A DNA stretch of 64,000 nucleotides from an uncultured Alloprevotella sp. (GCA_944322095.1 CALUNU010000001.1:248001-312000), one strand, 5' to 3'; positions 49,177-58,545 are shown, numbered from the stretch's first letter. Program-made: numbers and translations. Notes: a model not told the origin generated them from the sequence alone.

Positions 49177-50055
49177 TCAGATGCGTTCCAGCACGGTAGC
49201 TATGAGCGTATCGATGCTGTTTTTGTAGTTAGGATTGGCTTTTCCCGCCACGCGGTTGGCAATGACCATGCAGCAAGTGGCGGCTCTGTGGCCCAAGAGG
49301 CGCGAAAGCCCGGCCACGGCGCTGCTCTCCATCTCATAGTTGGTGACGGCGAGCCCGGCGTGGCGGAACGACATGACCTTTTCGTTCTGCCGCGGGTCGG
49401 CCAGAGGAATGCGCAGCTCGCGGCCTTGCGGGCCGAAAAAGCCGCCGCAGGCTATCGTCACGCCGCGCACCATGTCGTGCTGCGCAATGCGGTCGAGCAG
49501 CTCCGCGTCGGCGTCGACGACGTAAGGATGGGCGATACACTGGTTGCCGCTCCAAGCCATGTGGCGCAGGAAGGCAGCTTCGAACTCAGCATCGCAGACG
49601 TGGTTGCGGCCGGCATAGAAATTGAGCAGTCCGTCGAAACCAATGCTCTTGACGCTGGCAATGAACGTGCCCTCGGGCGTGTTAGGCTGCAAGCCGCCGC
49701 AGGTGCCGATGCGCACGATTTCGAGCGAGCGGAGGTGGTCTTTTACCTCGCGCGTGGAAAAATCGATGTTGGCCAGCGCGTCCAGTTCGTTGAGCACAAT
49801 GTCGATGTTGTCGCAGCCGATGCCGGTGGAAACAACGGTGATGCGCTTGCCGTGGCAGCTGCCCGTCACGGAGTGGAACTCGCGGCTTTCCACCTCACAC
49901 TCGCGCGAATCGAAGTGGGCGGCTACGGTTGCCACGCGGCCGGGATCGCCCACGAGGATCACCTTGTCGGCCAGCTGCGACGGCTGTAAATGCAGGTGGA
50001 AAACGCTTCCGTCGGAGTTGATTATCAACTCGGAGTCTTCAAATTTCTTCTTCAT
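49177..50055 (-). CDS. Nucleoside phosphorylase (PNP/UDP family)
   Basis: 292 aa cytoplasmic salvage enzyme splitting nucleosides with phosphate. VILVGDPGRVATVA has the phosphate-binding Gly-Asp-Pro-x-Arg loop; VRIGTCGGLQPN and NYEMESSAVAGLSRLLG carry the conserved ribose-binding Glu (EMES). It most resembles uridine phosphorylase-like proteins of Bacteroidetes, but purine specificity is possible. It is 40 bases behind the upstream gene and could be co-transcribed. Confidence 0.88.
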   Translation of the reverse strand: MKKKFEDSELIINSDGSVFHLHLQPSQLADKVILVGDPGRVATVAAHFDSRECEVESREFHSVTGSCHGKRITVVSTGIGCDNIDIVLNELDALANIDFSTREVKDHLRSLEIVRIGTCGGLQPNTPEGTFIASVKSIGFDGLLNFYAGRNHVCDAEFEAAFLRHMAWSGNQCIAHPYVVDADAELLDRIAQHDMVRGVTIACGGFFGPQGRELRIPLADPRQNEKVMSFRHAGLAVTNYEMESSAVAGLSRLLGHRAATCCMVIANRVAGKANPNYKNSIDTLIATVLERI

Positions 50056-50095
50056 GGTTCTGATGAGCTTTATATGATATGCGCCGGCCTGAGGG

Positions 50096-51346
50096 TTATT
50101 TCAGTTCGGCTTCGCGCATGCTTTTGGCCAGCTGGCCTACCGATTGTTCGAGCGTGGCGACGTCGCGCTCCATCTGGAAAATCTCTTTCTTCAGCGAGGC
50201 GTCGCGCCGCGTGCCATATTGCCGCCGCATGGCGTCGAGCTGGGCCTGCATGTTGCGCAGTTGCGTAGCTCCTTTGAGCCATTGCGCCGCCAGCTTGCGG
50301 GCAGCCTCCTTCTTAAATTGGGAGAGACGGGTGTAGACGGTGCGGTCGTTGATGACAAAGCGCGCCATCCGTCCGCCCGAAGCCTGCTCGTCGGCCAGCA
50401 CGTCGGCCAGCCGTTTACGGGCGGCTGCCACATAGTTGCGGTTGGCCTGCGTGGAGGCAATCGAAGCGATGCGCGCCGCGTTGCGTACGTAGTCGTCGCC
50501 CACGGCCGTTATGTCGTAAACCTCGCGGCTCTCGTTAGGAATAAAAGAATAGATGCACACCTTGTCGGCCGGCTGGTTGCGGTCGGTGGCAAACCACCCC
50601 AAGCCCGTAGCTTCGTCGATAACGTAAAGATAGTCGTTGGCGGGCGAGTTGAAAGGCATGCCGATGTTTTCGGGGCGCACAAAGCGGTCGTTGTCCGAGT
50701 TGTAGCGCGTCACGAAAATGTCGAAACCGCCCAAGCTCTCGGGGCCCTGGGCTGCGTAATAGAGCGTAACGCCGTCGGCCATGACAAAGGGGTAGGCCTC
50801 GCTCGTGGCAGAATCGCCAATGCCCTTTAAGGGTTCGGGACGGCTCCACTCGTCGCCCCACCGGTTGGAGAGAAAAAGCCTGGTGGCTCCGCTGCTGTCG
50901 GGGAGCGCCAGATAGGCTTTGTCGCCCAGCTCGTTGACGTAGCAGACGCCGTCGGAAACGCTGTCCGTCGTGCCGAAGCCTGGCAGCAGGTGGCTGAGTA
51001 ATCCGATTTTTCCGGTTTCGCGGCTCAGGCGATAAGCCGAAAGAAACGCTGTCCGGCTGACGATGGCGCTATCCACGAAGACGACCTTTTCCGTCCCGAA
51101 GAGCATTTCGCTGCCCTTACGGGCCTGGTCGAGCAGCTCTTCGAGCGCCGACGTATTCAGCTTTTTCCGTCTGGCTTGCGCCATTTGTTTTTCGATAAGC
51201 TCGGAGGCTTCGTCGAAACAATAGGCGTTCAGCAGTTTTTCGGCTTCGGGGGAAGGTTCGGCCAGCTTCGACTGGGCAAAAGCTCCCGGACAAAGGAGCA
51301 GGAAAAGGGCGCAGAAAAGGCCTGAAAGTCTACATTTTTGCTGCAT
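50096..51346 (-). CDS. Exported protein with PD40/WD40-like propeller motifs, unknown function
   Basis: 416 aa, signal peptide of about 24 residues (LFLLLCPGAFAQ). N-terminal helical part (25-80), then about 150-280 with propeller-like blades: SEAYPFVMADGVTLYYAAQG, LGGFDIFVTRY and GMPFNSPANDYLYVID. Similar blades occur in PorE-type proteins of type IX secretion, but the peptidoglycan-binding OmpA domain is missing here. The C-terminal 130 residues are highly charged and helical, probably coiled-coil. I do not recognise a named family. Location is periplasmic or at the outer membrane. Confidence 0.75.
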   Translation of the reverse strand: MQQKCRLSGLFCALFLLLCPGAFAQSKLAEPSPEAEKLLNAYCFDEASELIEKQMAQARRKKLNTSALEELLDQARKGSEMLFGTEKVVFVDSAIVSRTAFLSAYRLSRETGKIGLLSHLLPGFGTTDSVSDGVCYVNELGDKAYLALPDSSGATRLFLSNRWGDEWSRPEPLKGIGDSATSEAYPFVMADGVTLYYAAQGPESLGGFDIFVTRYNSDNDRFVRPENIGMPFNSPANDYLYVIDEATGLGWFATDRNQPADKVCIYSFIPNESREVYDITAVGDDYVRNAARIASIASTQANRNYVAAARKRLADVLADEQASGGRMARFVINDRTVYTRLSQFKKEAARKLAAQWLKGATQLRNMQAQLDAMRRQYGTRRDASLKKEIFQMERDVATLEQSVGQLAKSMREAELK

Positions 51347-51369
51347 ATCTGAATGGACTGATTTTCGGT

Positions 51370-51377
51370 CAAAATTA
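51370..51377 (-). promoter_or_regulatory. -7 box of propeller protein gene
   Basis: TAATTTTG on the minus strand, 24 bases before the ATG. Confidence 0.55.
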
Positions 51378-51420
51378 CGGAAATCTTTTGAATATCTCCG
51401 TGTAGTCGGTAGTTTTTGTG

Positions 51421-51428
51421 TACTTTTG
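51421..51428 (+). promoter_or_regulatory. -7 box of LysM/ligand-binding gene
   Basis: TACTTTTG, 26 bases before ATG 51454; divergent from the propeller gene promoter 44 bases away. Confidence 0.55.
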
Positions 51429-51453
51429 CGCAGGTTACATACGAAAAGATTTT

Positions 51454-53010
51454 ATGAATAAACATATCTCGCGCCTCAGCAAATGGTGTATTGCGGGATG
51501 TCTGGCAGTGCTTGCGGGGGGCGGTGTGCCACGGGCAAGCGCGCAAGGCGTTGCAAGCCGCCATACGGTGCAGGCCGGCGAAACGCTTTACCGCATATCC
51601 AAAGCTTATGGCGTTGCGGTGGAAGAGATCGTACGCGCCAACCCGGGGCTGACGGCCGAAAACTTGAAGAAAGGCAGCACCATTGTCATCCCTGGCATTG
51701 CCCAAAGCGGGCAGACGACGGCAGCCGGCCAGCCGGCCATCAGGATCACGCACGTGGTAAAGGCAAAGGAAACGCTGTGGGGCATCTCGCAGGCGTATGG
51801 CATTACGCTCGACGAGCTCGTGCAGGCCAACCCCGAAATGATGGTGGCCGGCTATGAGTTGAAAACGGGAAGCAAGGTGCTCATTCCCTTTCAGTCGCAG
51901 AAAAACGCGGGCCAGCCCCCTGCGACACCGGTGGTGACTCAGCGTGCGGAAAGAACGACCGTGAACGTGGCCGTACTGATGCCGCTGAAATCGGCCGGAA
52001 GCGTGGGGAGCAGATGCTTGGAGTATTACCGGGGCTTTCTCATGGCTGTGGAGCAGCTGAAAAATGCCGGTAAGAACGTAAACGTCTTTGCTTACGACGA
52101 AGACCCCACGGGAGCCACGCTGACTGGCGCTTTGGATAAAATCAAGGCGGCCGGTGCAGAGCTTATTGTGGGGCCTGTGTATCCGCAGCACTTTGCAACG
52201 GTGGCCGATTTCGCACGGCGCGAAGGCGTCAACGTGCTGGTGCCGTTTTCGTCGAAGGTGGCGCAGGTGGAGACCTGCACACGTATATATATGATGAACG
52301 CCCCCGACAAGTATAAGCATACGTATGCAGCCGACCTCTTTATGCATACGTTTGCCAAGGGAGACAAAATCATCTTTCTGCGGTCGGCCGGCGGCAACGA
52401 ACAGACGTTTTGCGAGTACTTGAAAACTCGCCTTTCCGCAGCGGGATACGAAACGTGTTATCTGCCCGAAACCTTCGACAACGCGCAGCTGAAAGGGCTG
52501 CTCTCGCCATCGCAGCGGGCGGTGCTCGTGCCGGACGACTGCTCGAAAGCCACCTTGGACGATTTGCTGCCCCGACTGCGCACTTTCAAAGAGAGCTATC
52601 CGGGCTTTCAGACGGCGTTGTTTGGCTATCCCGAATGGCAGACCTACGTGGCGGCGCATCAGAATGATTTTTTCAGGGCGAATACCTACGTATTCACGAA
52701 CTTCTATTATAACGTCTACGACCAGGCGACGCGCACTTTCGAGGACCGCTATCGTGCCTGGTTCCATACGTCGCCCATTGACACGTATCCCAGAATGAGC
52801 CTGCTGGGCTACGACAGCGGCCTGTACATGATGAAAGGTATCCTGACGCATGGCGCGGATTTTGCGGGACAAGACGTTGCCATCGTGCCCCGACAGAGCG
52901 ATATGCATTTTGAGAAAGCCGGTACCGACGGCGGATATGTCAATTCGAGCATTTGGTTCATCCATTACAAGCCCGACAAATCGATTGAACGTTTGGAAAT
53001 AAAACATTGA
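51454..53010 (+). CDS. Exported protein with two LysM domains and a periplasmic-binding-protein-like domain
   Basis: 518 aa. Signal peptide ending about residue 30 (VPRASAQG). Two LysM domains (about 35-80, HTVQAGETLYRISKAYGV; about 105-152, HVVKAKETLWGISQAYGI) bind peptidoglycan. The rest (about 175-510) resembles the type I periplasmic-binding fold: VNVAVLMPLKSAG, YYRGFLMAVEQL, LIVGPVYPQHF and LLGYDSGLYM. It may be anchored to the wall and sense or hold a ligand; the ligand is unknown. First of a four-gene run with a PorT-like barrel and MlaE/MlaF. Confidence 0.85.
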   Translation: MNKHISRLSKWCIAGCLAVLAGGGVPRASAQGVASRHTVQAGETLYRISKAYGVAVEEIVRANPGLTAENLKKGSTIVIPGIAQSGQTTAAGQPAIRITHVVKAKETLWGISQAYGITLDELVQANPEMMVAGYELKTGSKVLIPFQSQKNAGQPPATPVVTQRAERTTVNVAVLMPLKSAGSVGSRCLEYYRGFLMAVEQLKNAGKNVNVFAYDEDPTGATLTGALDKIKAAGAELIVGPVYPQHFATVADFARREGVNVLVPFSSKVAQVETCTRIYMMNAPDKYKHTYAADLFMHTFAKGDKIIFLRSAGGNEQTFCEYLKTRLSAAGYETCYLPETFDNAQLKGLLSPSQRAVLVPDDCSKATLDDLLPRLRTFKESYPGFQTALFGYPEWQTYVAAHQNDFFRANTYVFTNFYYNVYDQATRTFEDRYRAWFHTSPIDTYPRMSLLGYDSGLYMMKGILTHGADFAGQDVAIVPRQSDMHFEKAGTDGGYVNSSIWFIHYKPDKSIERLEIKH

Positions 53011-53020
53011 AACGGCGAAA

Positions 53021-53764
53021 ATGAGCAGGATGAAAGTGCGAATGGCGCTACTGTGCGTGGCTGCATGTCTGGCTTTGGGTGCTAGGGCACAGATAGGGGA
53101 GCCGCGCGACGAAATAGCCGTGGGCATTAACGGCGGCATGAGCTTTAACCGCGTGACGTTCGACCCCACTATACAGCAAAAGATGCATACCGGCCCGACG
53201 TTTGGCCTGACGTTCCGATACACTTGTGAAAAATATTTTTCGGCCGTCTGCGCGTTGCAGGTAGAGCTGAACTATGCCCGCCTGGGCTGGAAAGAAAGCA
53301 TAGAAGACGGGCAGAACAACCCGCTCCCCGACCGCTATGAGCGCCATATGGATTATATCCAGATACCCTTTATGGCACGGTTGGGATGGGGCCGCGAGGT
53401 GCGCGGCCTGATGGGGTATTTGATAGCCGGCCCGCAGGTGGGGTTCTGCTTCGGAGAGAAGTCGGAGCGGAGCGCCGAGTGGACAGAGGTGAGCCCGGGC
53501 GTGCCCGACAGGCCGAACGGGATGTATGCGCAATACAGCATGCCGCTGGAACGCAAGTTCGACTATGGCATTACGGGCGGCCTGGGGCTTGAGCTGCATA
53601 CGAAGATAGGCCATTTTATGGTGGAAGGACGCTATTATTACGGCCTTTCGGACCTGTTCGGCAATTCGAAAAGCGATGTTTTCTCGCGCTCGAACAATGG
53701 TACGATTACGGCAAAAGTCACCTATCTGTTTAATGTGCGTGCCGACAAGACGCCGCGGAAATAG
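53021..53764 (+). CDS. Outer-membrane beta-barrel protein, PorT-like
   Basis: 247 aa. Signal peptide ends near ALGARAQ. The rest has alternating hydrophobic beta-strands of a small 8-stranded barrel (AVGINGGMSFNRV, PTFGLTFRYTCEKYF, FDYGITGGLGLEL, HFMVEGRYYYGLSDLF), ending in a Phe-containing last strand. Length matches PorT of type IX secretion (about 245 aa), but many paralogues of this barrel exist, so assignment as the true PorT is not certain. It starts 10 bases after the LysM gene. Confidence 0.78.
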   Translation: MSRMKVRMALLCVAACLALGARAQIGEPRDEIAVGINGGMSFNRVTFDPTIQQKMHTGPTFGLTFRYTCEKYFSAVCALQVELNYARLGWKESIEDGQNNPLPDRYERHMDYIQIPFMARLGWGREVRGLMGYLIAGPQVGFCFGEKSERSAEWTEVSPGVPDRPNGMYAQYSMPLERKFDYGITGGLGLELHTKIGHFMVEGRYYYGLSDLFGNSKSDVFSRSNNGTITAKVTYLFNVRADKTPRK

Positions 53765-53801
53765 CAGCTTGAAGAAACATGAACCATTAAAAGAGCAAAC
53801 C

Positions 53802-54551
53802 ATGATAATACACTCATATCTAACGTCGTTGGGCAAGTATGTGCAGCTGATGGGCCGCACGTTTTCGCGGCCGGAACGCTTCCGAATGTTTTTTAAGCAG
53901 TATGTCAAGGAAATGGCGCAGCTGGGCGTCGATTCAATTGGTATCGTGCTGCTCATCTCCTTCTTTATCGGCGCCGTAATCTGCATACAGATCAAACTGA
54001 ACATCCAAAGCGCATGGATGCCCCACTGGACGTCGGGATACGTCACGCGCGAAATCATGCTCTTGGAGTTTTCTTCGTCCATCATGTGTCTTATCTTGTC
54101 GGGAAAGGTGGGCTCCAACATAGCTTCAGAGCTGGGCACTATGCGTACGACGCAGCAGATAGACGCATTAGAGATTATGGGCGTCAACTCGGCTTCGTTT
54201 CTGATACTGCCGAAGATACTGGGGCTTGTCACGATGATACCGTTGCTCGTTGTGTTCAGTACGGTGAGCGGCGTCGTGGGAGCTTATGCAACGGCTTATA
54301 TTGGAGGCATCATTACGCCGAGCGACCTCACAGCCGGCATGCAGCACGACTTTACGCAGTGGTTCCTGTGGATGGGCATCATCAAGTCGCTGTTTTTCGC
54401 TTTTATCATTGCAAGCGTCTCCTCGTTTTACGGTTATACGGTGGAAGGCGGCTCAATTAACGTGGGAAAAGCCAGTACGAATGCCGTCGTATCAAGCAGT
54501 ATGCTCATCTTGTTTTCTGATATGTTCCTGACCCAATTACTTTCGGCATGA
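53802..54551 (+). CDS. mlaE: MlaE-family ABC transporter permease
   Basis: 249 aa inner-membrane permease with about 5 helices. It moves phospholipids between the inner and outer membrane to maintain lipid asymmetry. Typical segments are GVDSIGIVLLISFFIGAV, SGKVGSNIASELGTMRTTQQ, IDALEIMGVN and FGYT-like YGYTVEGGSINVGKAS. The start MIIHSYLTSLGKYVQLMG is chosen; the longer upstream frame lies in the previous gene. It overlaps the ATPase gene by 4 bases. Confidence 0.93.
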   Translation: MIIHSYLTSLGKYVQLMGRTFSRPERFRMFFKQYVKEMAQLGVDSIGIVLLISFFIGAVICIQIKLNIQSAWMPHWTSGYVTREIMLLEFSSSIMCLILSGKVGSNIASELGTMRTTQQIDALEIMGVNSASFLILPKILGLVTMIPLLVVFSTVSGVVGAYATAYIGGIITPSDLTAGMQHDFTQWFLWMGIIKSLFFAFIIASVSSFYGYTVEGGSINVGKASTNAVVSSSMLILFSDMFLTQLLSA

Positions 54552-55324
54552 TAGAAATAAAAAATCTCTGCAAGTCGTTCGGCGCAAAGCAGGTGCTGAA
54601 GAATATCAGCTCCGTCTTTGAGAACGGCAAAACCAATCTGATCATCGGACAAAGCGGTTCGGGAAAAACTGTCCTTATGAATTGCTTGGTCGGACTGCTA
54701 GAACCCACTACGGGCGAGGTGCTGTATGACGACCGCAACTTCGTATCGATGAGCAAGAAGGAAAGAACGCTTTTGCGGCGCGAAATGGGCATGATTTTTC
54801 AGGGAGCAGCGCTGTTCGACTCCATGACTGTGATGGAAAATGTCATGTTTCCGCTCGATATGTTTTCGCCCGGCACGCTTCGTGACAGACGTAAGCGGGC
54901 TCTTTTCTGCCTGGACCGCGTCAACCTGATAGATGCCATCGACAAATATCCCGGAGAAATCTCCGGCGGCATGCAAAAGCGCGTGGCCATCGCTCGGGCC
55001 ATAGCGATGAATCCACAATATTTGTTTTGCGACGAGCCCAATTCGGGGCTCGACCCGAAAACCTCGCTTGTCATCGATAAGCTGATACACGAGATTACGC
55101 AAGAATTCAATACGACGACCATTATCAATACTCACGACATGAATTCGGTGATGGGGATAGGGGAGCACATCCTTTTCATCCATCAAGGGCGAAACGAGTG
55201 GGAAGGAACGAAAGAACAGGTGCTGACAGCCGGAAACGAACAGCTCAACAGCTTTATTTTTGCCTCCGACCTGTTCAGAAAAGTGAAGAATGCGGAGTTG
55301 AACAATGCGCAAGAGTCAAAATGA
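54548..55324 (+). CDS. mlaF: MlaF-family ABC transporter ATPase
   Basis: 258 aa nucleotide-binding subunit that powers MlaE. Walker A GQSGSGKT, Q-loop MIFQGAALFDSM, ABC signature ISGGMQKRVAIARA, Walker B LFCDEPNSGLD and switch His in IINTHDMNS are complete. The substrate-binding MlaD, usually adjacent, is not in the next position; a bat operon follows. Confidence 0.93.
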   Translation: MIEIKNLCKSFGAKQVLKNISSVFENGKTNLIIGQSGSGKTVLMNCLVGLLEPTTGEVLYDDRNFVSMSKKERTLLRREMGMIFQGAALFDSMTVMENVMFPLDMFSPGTLRDRRKRALFCLDRVNLIDAIDKYPGEISGGMQKRVAIARAIAMNPQYLFCDEPNSGLDPKTSLVIDKLIHEITQEFNTTTIINTHDMNSVMGIGEHILFIHQGRNEWEGTKEQVLTAGNEQLNSFIFASDLFRKVKNAELNNAQESK

Positions 55325-55443
55325 GCCAAGCCGTTGAGCGCAAATGCAGCCGGTTAGTGGTCGTCGGTATTCATCAGAGAGAGGCTGCAAAGGGCCAGCC
55401 GCTGATTTAGCGAAAATTAAATACGAGGCTCGCAGGAAAACTT

Positions 55444-55451
55444 TAATTTTG
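55444..55451 (+). promoter_or_regulatory. -7 box of moxR-bat operon
   Basis: TAATTTTG, 58 bases before ATG 55510. The 185-base gap after mlaF holds no gene. Confidence 0.55.
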
Positions 55452-55509
55452 CAGCCGTGAAAATTCTATATGCCTAACAGAAAGAACGCAGAGAAAAAAG
55501 GATAGAACG

Positions 55510-56502
55510 ATGGAAAGAACGGACATCCGCGAACTGAACGCGAGGATTGAAGCCGGAACGGGCTTCCTGACAGATCTGGTTGAGGGCATGCACCGCAGTG
55601 TCGTGGGGCAGACGCATTTAATAGACGCGCTGCTTACAGGACTGGTATGCGGGGGGCATTTGCTCTTGGAAGGTGTTCCCGGACTGGCCAAGACGCTTGC
55701 CATCAAGACGCTGGCAAGCCTTGTAGACGCACAGTTCAGCCGTATACAGTTTACGCCTGACCTGCTCCCGGCAGACGTGACGGGTACGTTGATATACAGT
55801 CGCCAGCAAGAGGCTTTTACGGTAAAACGTGGCCCGGTGTTTGCCAATTTTGTGCTGGCAGACGAAATCAACCGCGCTCCGGCAAAGGTGCAGAGCGCTC
55901 TGCTCGAAGCCATGGAGGAGCATCAGGTGACGATTGGCGAAGAAACCCTGCCTTTGCCCAAGCCCTTCCTCGTTCTGGCCACGCAAAACCCCATTGAGCA
56001 GGAAGGTACTTATGCTTTGCCCGAAGCACAGGCCGACCGCTTCATGATGAAAGTGGTTGTAACGTACCCCACAAAAGAAGAAGAACGCCGCATCGTGCGG
56101 GCACACGTCGAAGGCGGCTTTGCCAAACCGACGGCCGTGGTGAGCCTGGCTGATATAGAGCAGGCACGTCAGTTGGCCGGCGAAGTATATATGGACGAAC
56201 GCATCGAGGCATACGTGGCCGATTTGATATTTGCCACCCGCTATCCGTTGCAATATGGCTTGGAAGATTTGCAGAAGTATATCGCTTTCGGAGCTTCGCC
56301 GCGCGGTTCCATTAATCTGGCTTTGGCAGCACGGGCTCGCGCTTTTGTTCGCCGGCGCGGCTATGTCGTTCCCGAGGATGTGCGTGAAATAGTGCATGAC
56401 GTATTGCGCCACCGCATAGGTCTGACGTACGAGGCTGAGGCTGACGGCATCACAACAGATGCTTTAATAGACGAGGTGGTGAATAAGGTGGAAGTGCCTT
56501 AA
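55510..56502 (+). CDS. MoxR-family AAA+ ATPase
   Basis: 330 aa chaperone-like ATPase that works with VWA-domain proteins. Walker A GVPGLAKT, Walker B VLADEINRAPAKVQSALLEA, sensor I LATQNPIEQEGTYALPEAQ and the sensor-II region SPRGSINLALAARA are intact. First gene of a seven-gene run ending in batD/E, which gives the likely partners: DUF58 and the BatA/B von Willebrand proteins. Confidence 0.95.
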   Translation: MERTDIRELNARIEAGTGFLTDLVEGMHRSVVGQTHLIDALLTGLVCGGHLLLEGVPGLAKTLAIKTLASLVDAQFSRIQFTPDLLPADVTGTLIYSRQQEAFTVKRGPVFANFVLADEINRAPAKVQSALLEAMEEHQVTIGEETLPLPKPFLVLATQNPIEQEGTYALPEAQADRFMMKVVVTYPTKEEERRIVRAHVEGGFAKPTAVVSLADIEQARQLAGEVYMDERIEAYVADLIFATRYPLQYGLEDLQKYIAFGASPRGSINLALAARARAFVRRRGYVVPEDVREIVHDVLRHRIGLTYEAEADGITTDALIDEVVNKVEVP

Positions 56503-56532
56503 CAATAACGGTCGGAACGAATACAAGCAGCT

Positions 56533-57402
56533 ATGGATGCAGGCGATTTGTTGCAGCGCGTTCGGCGGGTGGAGATAAAAACACGCGCCCTGACGCAAGG
56601 CGTTTTTGCCGGCGAGTATCATTCGGCATTCAAGGGGCGTGGCATGTCGTTTGCAGAAGTGCGCGAGTATGAACCTGGCGACGACGTCCGCGACGTCGAC
56701 TGGAACGTAACGGCCCGTTTGGATCGCCCCTTTATCAAGGTGTTTGAAGAAGAACGTGAGCTGACCGTTATGCTTGTTCTCGACGTATCGAAAAGCCTGG
56801 CGTTCGGATCGCGTCAGCGAACGAGCCGGGAACTGCTGGCTGAGATTGCGGCAACACTGGCTTTCTCTGCCGTCAGGGCAGGCGATAAGGTAGGAGCTTT
56901 GTTCTTCTCGGATCGAATAGAGAAGTTCATACCCCCAGCAAAGGGCCGCGAGCACGTATTGTGCATTGTGCGTGAACTGCTGGGGCTGGAAGCCGCAGGC
57001 AAGCGGACCGACGTGGGGCAAGCCATAGAATACCTGACGCGCCTTGTCAAAAGACGCTGCATAGCTTTCGTAATGAGCGACTTTATCGATGATAACGATT
57101 ACACGCAGGCTCTTTCCATCGCAGCGCGCAAGCATGACGTGGTAGCTGTGAAGATTTACGACGAAAGGATGAAAGAACTCCCCTCCGTGGGTTTGATGCG
57201 TGTGGAAGATGCCGAAACGGGGCATGAAATGTATCTTGACACCTCTTCGGCCAAGGTGCGGGCCCGTTACGCTGCGGCATGGAACGAACAGCAACGGCGT
57301 CTGGGCATTATGCTGAAAAAGTGTGGCGTGGATGCAGTTGACGTTCGGACGGACGGCGACTACGTCAAGCCTTTGTTGAATTTGTTCAGGAGGCGCATCT
57401 GA
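56533..57402 (+). CDS. DUF58 protein with VWA-like fold
   Basis: 289 aa. The conserved stretch EYEPGDDVRDVDWNVTARLD is the DUF58 hallmark, followed by a VWA-like Asp-x-Ser motif (VLDVSKSLAFGS) and SDFIDDNDY. Usually a partner of MoxR ATPases. It lies 30 bases after moxR; role inferred from context as part of an envelope stress or aerotolerance complex. Confidence 0.9.
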   Translation: MDAGDLLQRVRRVEIKTRALTQGVFAGEYHSAFKGRGMSFAEVREYEPGDDVRDVDWNVTARLDRPFIKVFEEERELTVMLVLDVSKSLAFGSRQRTSRELLAEIAATLAFSAVRAGDKVGALFFSDRIEKFIPPAKGREHVLCIVRELLGLEAAGKRTDVGQAIEYLTRLVKRRCIAFVMSDFIDDNDYTQALSIAARKHDVVAVKIYDERMKELPSVGLMRVEDAETGHEMYLDTSSAKVRARYAAAWNEQQRRLGIMLKKCGVDAVDVRTDGDYVKPLLNLFRRRI

Positions 57403-57433
57403 CGAAGCTGGGTGATATTTATATACTTGTGAA

Positions 57434-58519
57434 ATGTGGAAGTTTGCGAAATATATAAGTGCTGTCATAATACTATATGTGGCCATCTTTCCTGAGGCAA
57501 GAGCGCAGGTGCAGGTGAAGATGTCGGCCGACACGGCTGAAATGCTTATAGGCGAACAAGTACACTTAACAACCACCGTTACAGCCCGTCGAGGAAGTAA
57601 GATAGTTTTTCCTTCGTACGCACAAGGCGGGCAGATAGTGCCCGGAGTAGAAGTGTTGGAAACGGGGCGTATAGATACGTTGCCCCAGGGAGATGCTTCG
57701 CGCGTTTCTTTGGAAAGAAAATATACGCTAACGGCTTTCGACTCGGCTCTTTATTATCTTCCGCCGATGGAAGTGGAGGTGAACGGGAAGAAATATGCAG
57801 CTTCTCATGGAGTTGGGTTGAAGGTGAACAGCGTTCCCGTTGATACGGTACATATAGATCAGTTTCGAGGGCCTCATGCCGTTGTTGAAGACCGCTTTAC
57901 GTGGAATTTCACCTTGTGGGGCATCGGGATGGCGGTTTTTGCCCTGATTGTAACGGCGTATTTTTTACTTGCACGCTTAACTGACAAAAAGCCGATAACA
58001 AAAAAAATCGTCATTCCGCCACGAGAGCTTCCCCACCGGAGAGCGTTTGGTGAGATGGAAAAGCTTAAGACCTTTACAGATACGACACGCGAAGGTATAA
58101 AGACGTATTATATTCGTCTGACGGAAGCTTTACGTAGTTATATCGGTGAAAGATATGCTTTCAATGCAATGGAGATGACTTCATCGGAGATTTTGGAGTC
58201 TTTGTGTGAAGAATGCGATGAAACTTCCCAACGTCAGCTGCGCGAAATCTTTCAAACAGCCGATTTGGTGAAGTTTGCCAAGCATCAGACCTTGCCCGGC
58301 GATTGTGAACACGATCTGAAACGGGCTGTCGACTTTGTTGAAAGAACCAAACTGGAACCGGCCGTAATGCCGCAGCCAACCGTTAAATATGTAGAAGTAG
58401 GTGCCCGTCGGCAATTGCGTATGCGACGTCTCATGTGGGCAACACTGGCAGTTATTGTGATAGCCGCCGCAGGGGGGCTGACGTATGTAAGCAAAGAATT
58501 GATGGAAACGTTCTTTTAG
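57434..58519 (+). CDS. Membrane protein of bat operon, unnamed
   Basis: 361 aa. Signal peptide (VAIFPEARAQ), a periplasmic beta-sandwich-like part (about 25-150, resembling one BatD repeat), one membrane helix (WGIGMAVFALIVTAYFLLA, about 160-178), a cytoplasmic helical domain (YYIRLTEALRSYIGERY, TSSEILESL) and a C-terminal membrane helix. The cytoplasmic part resembles the DUF4381 type. Encoded between DUF58 and BatA, 31 and 26 bases away. It may join periplasmic and cytoplasmic parts of the Bat complex. Confidence 0.8.
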   Translation: MWKFAKYISAVIILYVAIFPEARAQVQVKMSADTAEMLIGEQVHLTTTVTARRGSKIVFPSYAQGGQIVPGVEVLETGRIDTLPQGDASRVSLERKYTLTAFDSALYYLPPMEVEVNGKKYAASHGVGLKVNSVPVDTVHIDQFRGPHAVVEDRFTWNFTLWGIGMAVFALIVTAYFLLARLTDKKPITKKIVIPPRELPHRRAFGEMEKLKTFTDTTREGIKTYYIRLTEALRSYIGERYAFNAMEMTSSEILESLCEECDETSQRQLREIFQTADLVKFAKHQTLPGDCEHDLKRAVDFVERTKLEPAVMPQPTVKYVEVGARRQLRMRRLMWATLAVIVIAAAGGLTYVSKELMETFF

Positions 58520-58545
58520 CGGCCAGATAAAAATTTCGACTCATT

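Noticed and set aside
51229..53223. Minus-strand open frame of 664 codons
   Set aside because: Antisense of the LysM/ligand-binding gene and its neighbour, both with signal peptides and domains.
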